From the NCBI GenBank assembly GCA_964543935.1, contig CAZJAK010000094.1, positions 1-7,853 on the forward strand: a stretch of DNA of 7,853 bases, written 5' to 3'. Shown here piece by piece: positions 1-6,535 of the stretch. The position numbers and the translations under genes were made by a program. The notes below the pieces were generated by a model. It was given only the letters and a program-made list of their open reading frames with translations. It did not search any database and was not told the origin of the DNA. The stretch is from JAAYDK01 sp964543935 (GTDB lineage Bacteria > Spirochaetota > Spirochaetia > Sphaerochaetales > Sphaerochaetaceae). Positions within the stretch are counted from its first letter, which is position 1. Each line of letters starts with the position of its first letter.

Positions 1-654
1 GAACAGCGTGGTGGGCGACAGCAACGGCCAGCTGATGTAGCGGAAATCTTGCAGGCGGCTCGAACCATCCAACGAGGCCGCCTCATAGAGCTCGTCGGGA
101 ATGTTGGCCAAGCCGGCCAAGAAAAACACCATCGTGTAGCCGGCGTTGGCCCAAATGTTGATGACCGTCACCGACGCAAGGGCGGTGTCGGGATTGCGGA
201 CCCAGTCGGCTCCCTTGATGCCGAACTCCCGCAACAGGTTGTTCAAAAAGCCAAAATTGTCGTCGAGGATGAAGCGCCAGACAATGGCCATGGCGGCCAT
301 GGTGGCGGCCACCGGCAAAAAGAACACGATCTGCCAGAGCATGCCGGTCCGCTTGCGGCGGTGGATCAAGACAGCCAACACCAGGCCCAACGACAAACTG
401 GCGGCAACCACCACCACGGTGTAGACGGCGGTGATGCGTAGCGAGTTCCAAAAGTCAGCCGAGGCGAACAGCTCGGCGTAGTTGCCCAAGCCGATGAAAG
501 CACGGGTCTTGAAACCCAAGCGGTAGGTTTGGGTGCTCAATGCGATCGAGTAGGCGATGGGGCTGAAGATGAACAGGGCCATGAAGGCCACTGCTGGTGC
601 GATCAACAGATATGAGACGACGACATCCGATTTCCTGTCTTTGAGCATACCCAT
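1..654 (-). CDS. ABC transporter permease, MalF/UgpA type (partial)
   Basis: One of the two inner-membrane permeases of a carbohydrate-type (CUT1) ABC importer, likely for glycerol phosphate or glycerophosphodiesters given its operon. Reading inward from the ATG at 654 gives 218 residues with no stop before the left edge; the family is usually about 290-300 residues, so roughly the last quarter is missing. Visible are hydrophobic segments at about residues 11-38, 74-97, 106-129 and 159-180, the family's FIGLGNY motif at 53-59, and the cytoplasmic EAA coupling loop that contacts the ATPase (EAASLDG at 191-197, then I207 and P210). An in-frame TGA lies four codons upstream, so the start is 654 (ATG after a modest GAAGAGAG) or the ATG at 648. 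It follows the binding-protein gene after 92 bp. The second permease and the ATPase would lie beyond the left edge. Family call is firm; substrate is inferred from neighbours. Confidence 0.93.
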   Translation of the reverse strand, partial: MGMLKDRKSDVVVSYLLIAPAVAFMALFIFSPIAYSIALSTQTYRLGFKTRAFIGLGNYAELFASADFWNSLRITAVYTVVVVAASLSLGLVLAVLIHRRKRTGMLWQIVFFLPVAATMAAMAIVWRFILDDNFGFLNNLLREFGIKGADWVRNPDTALASVTVINIWANAGYTMVFFLAGLANIPDELYEAASLDGSSRLQDFRYISWPLLSPTTLF

Positions 655-685
655 CCACTCTCTTCACGGTTCAGTATTGGACCCA

Positions 686-730
686 CCGGATGCGGTTTTC
701 CACCCTTTTTTGGCATCGTACCGCATCCGG
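686..730 (-). repeat. Intercistronic hairpin between binding-protein and permease genes
   Basis: A perfect 11-bp inverted repeat: CCGGATGCGGT at 686-696 and ACCGCATCCGG at 720-730, with a 23-nt loop. In the minus-strand transcript it starts 17 nt after the binding-protein stop codon and ends about 31 nt before the permease start. No run of U follows the 3' arm, so it does not look like a Rho-independent terminator. Stem-loops at this place in other sugar ABC operons (for example after malE) protect the upstream message or reduce readthrough, leaving more binding protein than permease; that role here is an inference. Confidence 0.75.
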
Positions 731-746
731 AGCCTTCACATCTGTT

Positions 747-2000
747 CTACAGTAAAGCTTTGACTTCGGCGGCTGCTCGGTCGAGACCTGCTTTGGGGGT
801 CTCTTTGAGCAAGAGCACCGACTCCTGCATGTCGCGGATGATCTTGTTGATCTTCACTCCGTTCTCACCGGGCCAGGCATGCCATGGGATGACCTTGGCG
901 GCTTGGCTGAGAGCGATGGCGAAGTTTTTGTCAGTGGCGTACTTGACCTTCAACTGGTTGATCACGTCTTGGTTGGCTGGAGTATAGCCGCTCTTCTCTC
1001 CTACGATGAAGCTAGCCGTTTGTTCGGTGAGGAACCTGATGAAGCGCCAAGCAGCTTCCTGCTTTTTCGGATCCTGGGCGAACATCATCACACCGTTCCC
1101 ACCAGCGGGAACCAACGGGTCGGCACCAGTCGGGGTCGGTACCGGGGCCAGGATGACGGGGAAGCTCACCATGGAGGGTGTGTTGACCCGTTGATAGCTC
1201 GAGTCGATCAACATGCCCAGCTTGCCGGTGGCGAAGGTGGCCAAGGTTTGGTCGGTGACGGGCATGAGGCCTTTCTTGACTTGGTCCTGCAGGTAGGTCA
1301 TCGTGCGCAGTCCCGGTTCTTCGTTGAACATCACCACCGAGCTGTCGGCTGTGGCCAACTTGCCGCCGGCGTTCTCGATCATCGTCTGGAATATCCAGTT
1401 GCCGGTGACCGACCAGCCCCACAGGATGCCTTGGTATCCGGCATTCTTCAAAGTCTGCGCGGCTGCTTCGGCTTCGGCCCACGACTTGGGCGGATTGTTC
1501 GGATCGAGGCCGACTTTCTCGAACAACTCTTTGTTGAGCAGCATGATGGGCGTACTGGTCCCGAGCGGGATCAGGTACTGCTTGTTGTTGAGTTTGCCGA
1601 GATCCATCATGGCCGGGAACAATCCTGCCGCGTTGAACTTCTTGTCCTTGGCCATGAATGGGGTCAAGTCGACCGCATTGCCGCTTTCCACCATGGTCTT
1701 GATCAGCGAATACCCGGTCATGGCCACATCGGGGGGTGTTCCGGCGGCATTGGCCAACAAGACCTTGCTCGCCAACGCTTCGTAGCCACCGCTGGTGACC
1801 ACCACGTCCTCGATGACGATGTCGGGATTCTCCTCCATGAAGGCCTTGATCAATGGCAGGCAATAGGCGTCGTGCGATGCAGCCGACAGCCTGTAGAAAA
1901 CCAATGTCTTGACCTCTTGCGCTTGGGTTTCGGCGACAGCAGCGCTGAACAGCACAGCCGAAACCATCAACAATACCAATACCACCACCCATTTTTTCAT
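747..2000 (-). CDS. ABC transporter extracellular solute-binding protein, family 1 (UgpB/MalE-like)
   Basis: Periplasmic receptor that captures the substrate and delivers it to the permeases. The 417-residue protein opens with a classic signal peptide: MKK, a hydrophobic core to about residue 20, and a likely AVA cleavage site near residue 23. There is no lipobox cysteine, so it should be soluble in the periplasm, which implies an outer membrane. Typical family-1 features follow: an N-terminal lobe with an FMEENPDI segment, GTPPDVAM in the first hundred residues, and a C-terminal half with repeated aromatic positions (WGWSVTGNW, WHAWPGENG) of the kind that line a polar-ligand cleft. The start is supported by AAAGGAGG at 2007-2014, six bases from the ATG and the strongest ribosome site in the operon. 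The preceding gene ends 24 bp upstream. A glycerol-phosphate-type ligand is inferred from the neighbouring phosphodiesterase and dehydrogenase; a plain sugar cannot be excluded. Confidence 0.93.
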   Translation of the reverse strand: MKKWVVVLVLLMVSAVLFSAAVAETQAQEVKTLVFYRLSAASHDAYCLPLIKAFMEENPDIVIEDVVVTSGGYEALASKVLLANAAGTPPDVAMTGYSLIKTMVESGNAVDLTPFMAKDKKFNAAGLFPAMMDLGKLNNKQYLIPLGTSTPIMLLNKELFEKVGLDPNNPPKSWAEAEAAAQTLKNAGYQGILWGWSVTGNWIFQTMIENAGGKLATADSSVVMFNEEPGLRTMTYLQDQVKKGLMPVTDQTLATFATGKLGMLIDSSYQRVNTPSMVSFPVILAPVPTPTGADPLVPAGGNGVMMFAQDPKKQEAAWRFIRFLTEQTASFIVGEKSGYTPANQDVINQLKVKYATDKNFAIALSQAAKVIPWHAWPGENGVKINKIIRDMQESVLLLKETPKAGLDRAAAEVKALL

Positions 2001-2024
2001 GCATTTCCTCCTTTTGCATCGGTG

Positions 2025-3071
2025 TCAGGCACCTTTGAAAAAATCGCTGAACGGGAATGTCGTCGGTTTCCCGTCCACGATGACGGCGATCAATGTCCTG
2101 AGTAACGGAAGGTCGGCCGGGCCGATACGTCCTTGTGATTGCCATGAGTGCACTGCTTTGGCCATTTCCCTGATGATTTGTACCGATTCCAAGGTGACTC
2201 CAGCCAACATCTGTTCGGCTTGCTCATAGGGTATGCCTTGACCGAGGAGCTTGCCGAGGGTCATCGTGCGGCCTCCGACACTGGTGACGAAGAGGTCTCC
2301 GGCTCCCGGCAGTGCACCCGCCAAGCGTTCATTGCCGCCAAGCAGGTTCAGGATGAAGCCGATTTCCTGGCAACCTGCCGCGAACAAGGCTGCCGCTGGA
2401 TTGTGCATGCCCATGCCCGCTTCGTCGGGGGTGTGCATGCCATAGGCCATGCCGACAGCGACGGTGTAGGCGTTCTTCAAGGCCACCCCCACCTCGAGGC
2501 TGAGCAGGTCATCGGTCGGAACAGGATGGTAATAGGAAGTTCCGAGCATGGCGGCAATGGTTTTGGCGGTAGTGCTGTCGCGCGAGCCGACCATCACGCA
2601 CGTCTGGCGGCGAGCGGCCAGTTCACCAGCGATGCAGGGTCCACCGATAGCAGCCGGGAAGAGAGAGGTTTTCAATCTGCGCGGCAGAGAGGAGGCGATC
2701 AGGTCGGGAAACACGATGACCTTGCCGTCGTCTGAGATCCTCAATCCTTTGGTGATGCCCACCAGCATTTGGCCACTGTGTAGACGCTTTGCCAATGTTT
2801 CGGCCATCCAATCGATGCCGGGGGAGCTGACTCCGCTCACCACCAGATCTGCTTGAGCGATCACGCTGTCCAATTCACTGCAATGATGGATGTGGACGGT
2901 GGCCGGCAAGGAACGCTTTAGGCGGGGATGGATGCGGGTGCGCTGGCAGGCCTCGACGATGTCGTCATCGAGCGGTGTGCCCACCACATGCACGGTCCAT
3001 CCATTGTCGACCAGTGGCCAAGCCATCGCCGTTCCCATCAAACCCGCTCCAATGATTGTCGCACTAGCCAT
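2025..3071 (-). CDS. gpsA: GpsA-like NAD(P)-dependent glycerol-3-phosphate dehydrogenase
   Basis: Cytoplasmic enzyme interconverting sn-glycerol-3-phosphate and dihydroxyacetone phosphate. The 348 residues begin with a Rossmann nucleotide loop, GAGLMG at 8-13, and carry the family landmarks in order: TKGL at 107-110 (catalytic-region Lys108), GGPCIAGEL at 143-151, the catalytic KN pair at 199-200, GAGDL at 256-260 with Asp259, and a glycine-rich end at 273-279. In place of the usual SRN phosphate-binding tripeptide it reads GRT at 267-269, keeping the arginine but changing the asparagine to threonine. Classical GpsA makes glycerol-3-phosphate for lipids. Here the gene lies between a phosphodiesterase and a transporter under a sugar-type regulator, which suggests a catabolic direction or a related substrate. 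The start has GAGG at 3078-3081, six bases upstream, and the gap from the preceding gene is 15 bp. Family is firm; physiological direction and exact substrate are not. Confidence 0.9.
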   Translation of the reverse strand: MASATIIGAGLMGTAMAWPLVDNGWTVHVVGTPLDDDIVEACQRTRIHPRLKRSLPATVHIHHCSELDSVIAQADLVVSGVSSPGIDWMAETLAKRLHSGQMLVGITKGLRISDDGKVIVFPDLIASSLPRRLKTSLFPAAIGGPCIAGELAARRQTCVMVGSRDSTTAKTIAAMLGTSYYHPVPTDDLLSLEVGVALKNAYTVAVGMAYGMHTPDEAGMGMHNPAAALFAAGCQEIGFILNLLGGNERLAGALPGAGDLFVTSVGGRTMTLGKLLGQGIPYEQAEQMLAGVTLESVQIIREMAKAVHSWQSQGRIGPADLPLLRTLIAVIVDGKPTTFPFSDFFKGA

Positions 3072-3086
3072 CGCGTACCTCGTTTT

Positions 3087-3842
3087 CTAGATGATCTTCA
3101 ACCCCAGGGAGTTCTCAAGATAGCGCCGTATCGTGCCGGGGTAGTTGGTGGTGATGCTGTCCACCCCCCACGAGAGCAGCAGGTCGACATCGGCGGTGCT
3201 GTTCCCCAGCCATCCGGTGGTCTGCAGGCCTGCGGCGCGCGCCCGGGCAACCAAGCGTTTGCCTTCGACCGTGGTGGTCCTGATGCACGTGTTGCGGCAT
3301 CCCAATTCGATTGCCTTCATCAAATCCCGCTCGGTATACTCCATGGCGATCAGGCCGCACCTTTGCGTGCCATCCAGCGAGCGGATGGCCGTGATGGCGT
3401 ATGTGTCGAAGGAGGTGACGACCGTCTTGTCCTTGATCCCATGACGCGAGATCGCCTCAAGCACCAGGCGGGCCACCTCGTCGAGCACGGGCTTGGCATC
3501 GGTCTTGATCTCGATTTGGAACTCAGCGATGTTTTTGGCATACGCATCCAGCACTTCGTCCAGTGTCGGGATGGTGGCTTTTCCCTTGATCGAAGGGAAA
3601 AGCTTGCCGGCGTCGAGTTCCTGCAGGTATGGCATGCTGTAAGCGGTCACCTGGCCGGTCCCGTTGGTGGTCCGCTCGAGGGTGCTGTCGTGGATGACCG
3701 CCAGCTTCCCGTCAAGGGTAAGGTGCACATCAAGCTCGAAACACCGTACGCCAGCTGTTTCATAAGCGTGCTTGAATCCCAACATCGTATTCTCAGGAGC
3801 TTCACCGGCAGCTCCCCGGTGTCCGAACAACAACAGTGCCAT
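3087..3842 (-). CDS. Glycerophosphodiester phosphodiesterase, UgpQ-like
   Basis: Hydrolyses glycerophosphodiesters (deacylated phospholipid head groups such as glycerophosphocholine or -ethanolamine) to glycerol-3-phosphate and an alcohol. At 251 residues it matches the short cytoplasmic UgpQ form and has no signal peptide. Active-site landmarks of the GDPD TIM barrel are all present: GHRG at 7-10 with His8, PENT at 16-19, the metal ligands Glu36 and Asp38 in FELD, catalytic His51 in IHD, and the EIK motif at 111-113. The C-terminal GVDSITTNYP (226-235) matches the family's closing strand. It is the first gene of the operon, 15 bp ahead of the dehydrogenase that would use its product. The start has GAGG at 3849-3852, and the operator lies immediately upstream, so regulator binding could affect both transcription and access to the start. 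In E. coli UgpQ likewise works on substrate brought in by the Ugp transporter; the analogy is strong but the head group is unknown. Confidence 0.93.
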   Translation of the reverse strand: MALLLFGHRGAAGEAPENTMLGFKHAYETAGVRCFELDVHLTLDGKLAVIHDSTLERTTNGTGQVTAYSMPYLQELDAGKLFPSIKGKATIPTLDEVLDAYAKNIAEFQIEIKTDAKPVLDEVARLVLEAISRHGIKDKTVVTSFDTYAITAIRSLDGTQRCGLIAMEYTERDLMKAIELGCRNTCIRTTTVEGKRLVARARAAGLQTTGWLGNSTADVDLLLSWGVDSITTNYPGTIRRYLENSLGLKII

Positions 3843-3857
3843 GGGTTACCTCGTGAG

Positions 3858-3881
3858 TGAGCAAATGCTCACTAGATGAGC
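3858..3881. promoter_or_regulatory. Operator O1 (three half-sites) for the leftward operon
   Basis: Reads TGAGC at 3858-3862, GCTCA at 3867-3871 and TGAGC at 3877-3881, separated by 4 and 5 bases. The first pair is the core of a longer palindrome, AGTGAGCA and TGCTCACT, at 3856-3873. On the minus strand the order is GCTCA-N5-TGAGC-N4-GCTCA. It begins seven bases past the leftward -10 box, at about the transcription start, and ends 15 bases before the phosphodiesterase ATG, where a bound protein would block initiation. The same arrangement recurs in front of the regulator gene, so the SorC-type regulator is the likely ligand (inferred). Confidence 0.8.
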
Positions 3882-3888
3882 TAATGTA

Positions 3889-3917
3889 ATTGTAGGTGTA
3901 GTTGATTCAGTTGTCAA
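3889..3917 (-). promoter_or_regulatory. Sigma-70-type promoter for the glycerophosphodiester operon
   Basis: On the minus strand, TTGACA (3917-3912), a 17-bp spacer, then TACAAT (3894-3889). This is a perfect -35 box and a five-of-six -10 box at optimal spacing. An eight-A run (3928-3921) lies just upstream of the -35 and could act as an UP element. The predicted start near 3881-3882 coincides with the edge of operator O1, leaving a leader of about 40 nt. Confidence 0.85.
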
Positions 3918-3973
3918 TGATTTTTTTTCATGAGTGGCGAACCACCGGAGAGTCAGGAAAACCCAACGTTCGG

Positions 3974-4002
3974 TTGACATCGGATAGGTCTGCACATACT
4001 AT
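3974..4002 (+). promoter_or_regulatory. Sigma-70-type promoter for the regulator gene
   Basis: TTGACA at 3974-3979, a 17-bp spacer, and TACTAT at 3997-4002. This is a perfect -35 box and a -10 box matching four of six consensus positions, including the key first T, A and last T. The predicted start is near 4009-4010, directly before operator O2. It is divergent from the leftward promoter; the two -35 boxes are 56 bp apart. Confidence 0.83.
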
Positions 4003-4011
4003 GGGATTTGG

Positions 4012-4035
4012 GCTCATACAGTGAGCGTAAGCTCA
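4012..4035. promoter_or_regulatory. Operator O2 (three half-sites) for the regulator gene
   Basis: Reads GCTCA at 4012-4016, TGAGC at 4022-4026 and GCTCA at 4031-4035, with gaps of 5 and 4 bases. This is the exact layout of O1 in the opposite orientation, so both sites face their own gene the same way. It starts nine bases after the rightward -10 box and ends 19 bases before the regulator ATG, consistent with autorepression. In the RNA the second pair would form a short hairpin with a GUAA (GNRA) loop, so an RNA-level role is a possible alternative. Confidence 0.78.
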
Positions 4036-4054
4036 AAAAAATAAAGGAATCAGG

Positions 4055-5011
4055 ATGAGGGACGAGCGACATTTATTGGTGAAGACCGCGGTGCTTTACT
4101 ACAAGTACGACATGAACCAACCGTTGATTGCCGAGAAACTTGGCTTGTCGCGCCAAAAGGTCGGGCGGTTGCTCAAGCAAGCCAAGGATATGGGCATCGT
4201 CAAGATTTCCATCCAGTCGGAGTTGACCTATTCGACTGAATTGGCGGCTGCGTTGGAGGAGTTGTTCAACCTCAAAGAGGCCATCGTGGTCGATGTGCCG
4301 GTTTACGAGGAACAAGTCATCAAGGAAGAGATCGGCAAAGCTGCCGCCGAATTGCTGGCCAGGATCTTGGTCGATGGCGACAGCCTGAGCATCTCATGGA
4401 GCAGCACAGTGTACCAGTGTGCCCGCAACCTGGGGCATTTGTCGCTCTCCGGCATGAAATTCTCGCAGTTGAACGGCAGCCATGAGAAGGTGCCCTACAT
4501 TTATAGCGGTATGAACATCCTCAACCTGCTCAACCAGTGTGTCGACCAGTCGGTGTCGTATCCGTTGTTGGCCCCGCTGAAGGTCAATTCCGAAGGCTTG
4601 CTGTCGAGTCTGCTCAAGGACGACACTATCCAGCGGGCCATGCAAGCGGCAGTGGAAAGCCGCATCGCGCTGTTCGGCATCGGCAGCATCTCGCAAGCAT
4701 CCTCGCTGTTCCAGGCGGGCTACATGGATGCCGAGTTGGTCAATGCCTTGCAATCCTGCGGGGCGGTTGCCGATGTCTGCGGCCACTTCCTCGACGGCAA
4801 CGGCTTGCTGTGCAACCAAGAGTCGGAGAAGCGCACGCTGGCGATTTCTGAGATGGACTTGAAGCGCAAGGAATACAGCATCGCCTTGGCTGGTGAGACA
4901 ACCAAAGCCAAGGCGATTTTGGGGGCCCTCAAGGGCAGTTGGTGCAACGTATTGGTCACCGATGTGAAGACTGCCGAGCAGGTCATCCAGGAGATGAAGG
5001 CCACCGAGTGA
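4055..5011 (+). CDS. SorC/DeoR-family sugar-responsive transcriptional regulator
   Basis: DNA-binding regulator of the SorC type, which sense small (often phosphorylated) sugars through a C-terminal domain. In the 318 residues a helix-turn-helix occupies about 20-44 (AEKLGLSRQKVGRLL), followed by the effector domain from about 60 to the end. That domain shows the family landmarks GDSLSISWS in the first third, FGIGS in the middle, CGHFLDGNG after it, and the closing ALAGETTKAKAILGAL ... VLVTDVKTA segment. The start is supported by AAAGGA at 4043-4048, six bases from the ATG, and a good promoter upstream. It is divergent from the phosphodiesterase operon and shares a mirrored operator with it, so it most likely controls that operon and itself. 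The effector may be glycerol-3-phosphate or dihydroxyacetone phosphate, judging from the operon only. It converges on the sulfatase gene with a 14-bp gap. Activator versus repressor is not shown by sequence, though sites at the transcription start favour repression. Confidence 0.92.
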   Translation: MRDERHLLVKTAVLYYKYDMNQPLIAEKLGLSRQKVGRLLKQAKDMGIVKISIQSELTYSTELAAALEELFNLKEAIVVDVPVYEEQVIKEEIGKAAAELLARILVDGDSLSISWSSTVYQCARNLGHLSLSGMKFSQLNGSHEKVPYIYSGMNILNLLNQCVDQSVSYPLLAPLKVNSEGLLSSLLKDDTIQRAMQAAVESRIALFGIGSISQASSLFQAGYMDAELVNALQSCGAVADVCGHFLDGNGLLCNQESEKRTLAISEMDLKRKEYSIALAGETTKAKAILGALKGSWCNVLVTDVKTAEQVIQEMKATE

Positions 5012-5025
5012 TACATGGTGCTGGA

Positions 5026-6507
5026 CTAGAGGTACTGCTCCAAGCCCAACCGCTCGAACTGCTCCTTCGGACAATCATTGTGTTTCATAAGGTCGACCAT
5101 GAGCCGGATCATGCGCTCTTCAATGACGGGATCATGGATCGGGTGTTCCTGTTTGGGATCATGCTCGACATCGAACAGCATGGTGCCGAAATTGTAGGGG
5201 GAGAATTCGAGCTCGGGGATCCCATAAGAAGGCACCTTCAAGACGGGGCATCCTTTGGTGAAGTCGAACGGCGCGACCAACTCGGTGTTTTGCAATTCCT
5301 TTTCGGAGAAACGTTCGCGCATGTGCATCGGCATGAGGGTATAGTTGTTCAGCGGCGTGTTCTCTTTGGTTTTTGAAGCCCGCATGTAGACATATTTCCC
5401 ATCGGTGCAGTTGACGTGGCCGCCATGGATGCCGAACAATCCGGCTTCCCGGATGGGGCGGTCCTCAGCGATGACCGGACCGAGTGGTTTTCCCTCCATA
5501 TCCTTGGGGACCGCCACATGGAAGTATTCCAAGACGGTCGGGGCGATGTCCAAGGTCTGCACGAGTGCTCTCCTGCGTTCTCCTTCGACCTTGTTGCGGG
5601 GATCCCACACAAAAAACGGGGTATGGGCAATCTCATTGTAGAACGGCATGACACATTTGGCCCACCAATCATGTTCCCCTAATAGGAAACCGTGGTCGGT
5701 GGCGACGATGAGCATGGTGTCTTGCCAAAGATCGAGTTTGTCCATCATGTCGAGCACGCGGCCAAGACTATGGTCGCACAGGCTTACCAAAGCCCGGTAT
5801 TCCTTCTTGACGTGCTCGACTTGAGTGGGCGTCTCTTTGACCTTCACATAATTCGGCCAGTCGAAATGGGGTCCAACATAGCCATCCTGATACATGTCGC
5901 GGTACTTTTCCGGTGCGAAGAATGGTTCATGCGGATCGAATGCCTCGATTTGGAGGAACCAGTTGTCTTGGTCCCGGTTGGTCTGGATGAATTCCAATCC
6001 TTTGTCGAAGGTCATCGTCTGCGGGTGGTTTTCTTCCCCCTCCATGTACTTTCGGTTGACCCAGTCTTGGCGCCACAAACAATTGGTCCTGCCACCGACT
6101 GTGGGGGGGATATCGGGGTCCTTGACCTCGCCCTTCCAAGGATCGCCCTCTTGACCGCGCACGAACTCCCAGGTGTTGTAGCGGGTGTGGTAGGTGGCCC
6201 CGCCATTTTCGAAATAATGGTAGTGGTCGGTGACCAGGTGCGTGTAGATACCATTGAGTCTGAGGAGTTCCGGCATCGAGTCGTCGAAGGGCTCCAACGG
6301 GCTCCAGCTGCGGTGCAGGAAGTTCATCCTGCCGGTATGGATTTCACGCCGGGCCGGCATGCACGGCAGGCTCGAGGCATAACAGGTGTCGAATGTGATG
6401 GCATGTTGTTGCAGTCGCTTGAAGTTGGGAGCGTGGATTTGGTCTCCACCATACGGCCCAAGCATATGCCTGTTCAATGAATCGAATAATACCAGAATGG
6501 CCTTCAT
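5026..6507 (-). CDS. Cysteine-type sulfatase (alkaline phosphatase superfamily), cytoplasmic
   Basis: Predicted to hydrolyse a sulfate ester, or possibly a phosphodiester/phosphonate monoester, in the cytoplasm. The 493 residues contain the sulfatase signature CMPAR at 49-53 followed by HTGR at 57-60; Cys49 would be converted to formylglycine by a maturase not seen here. Metal and substrate positions are Asp9, DPH at 191-193, the pair Asp271-His272 in ATDHG, His279 and Lys284. The single N-terminal Asp plus an Asp-His pair is the pattern of choline-sulfatase and phosphonate monoester hydrolase branches rather than classic arylsulfatases with two Asp and Asp-Asn. There is no signal peptide: the first strand, KAILVLFDS, belongs to the fold. 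The start has GAGGAG at 6514-6519, six bases upstream. It lies 28 bp downstream of two NitT/TauT-type ABC ATPase genes, so the substrate is probably imported intact. Family is firm; substrate unknown. Confidence 0.9.
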   Translation of the reverse strand: MKAILVLFDSLNRHMLGPYGGDQIHAPNFKRLQQHAITFDTCYASSLPCMPARREIHTGRMNFLHRSWSPLEPFDDSMPELLRLNGIYTHLVTDHYHYFENGGATYHTRYNTWEFVRGQEGDPWKGEVKDPDIPPTVGGRTNCLWRQDWVNRKYMEGEENHPQTMTFDKGLEFIQTNRDQDNWFLQIEAFDPHEPFFAPEKYRDMYQDGYVGPHFDWPNYVKVKETPTQVEHVKKEYRALVSLCDHSLGRVLDMMDKLDLWQDTMLIVATDHGFLLGEHDWWAKCVMPFYNEIAHTPFFVWDPRNKVEGERRRALVQTLDIAPTVLEYFHVAVPKDMEGKPLGPVIAEDRPIREAGLFGIHGGHVNCTDGKYVYMRASKTKENTPLNNYTLMPMHMRERFSEKELQNTELVAPFDFTKGCPVLKVPSYGIPELEFSPYNFGTMLFDVEHDPKQEHPIHDPVIEERMIRLMVDLMKHNDCPKEQFERLGLEQYL

Positions 6508-6535
6508 CTTGATCTCCTCGGTTCTCTCTGTTTGA

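Noticed and set aside
686..730. Rho-independent terminator after the binding-protein gene
   Set aside because: The stem is strong, but the sequence after the 3' arm in the transcript is not U-rich and the loop is long (23 nt); the permease follows in the same orientation.
879..2105. A 408-codon plus-strand open frame opposite the solute-binding protein
   Set aside because: Its product is rich in His, Gln, Gly and Arg with no recognisable domain, and the opposite strand encodes a clear binding protein with signal peptide and strong ribosome site. It is a codon-bias shadow.
1012..2145. A 377-codon minus-strand open frame spanning the dehydrogenase/binding-protein junction
   Set aside because: Arg/His-rich low-quality sequence in a different frame from two well-supported genes; no ribosome site or family motif.
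2928..3860. A 310-codon plus-strand open frame opposite the phosphodiesterase
   Set aside because: Antisense to two genes with complete catalytic motifs; composition typical of an antisense shadow.
3854..3874. A CRP-like site in the GTGA...TCAC palindrome
   Set aside because: The arms are separated by 8 bases rather than the 6 of CRP sites, and the exact TGAGC-N4-GCTCA unit recurs in front of the regulator gene, favouring a local regulator's operator.
5692..6480. A 262-codon plus-strand open frame opposite the sulfatase
   Set aside because: It lies wholly within the sulfatase gene, whose catalytic motifs are intact; the antisense product shows no known motif.
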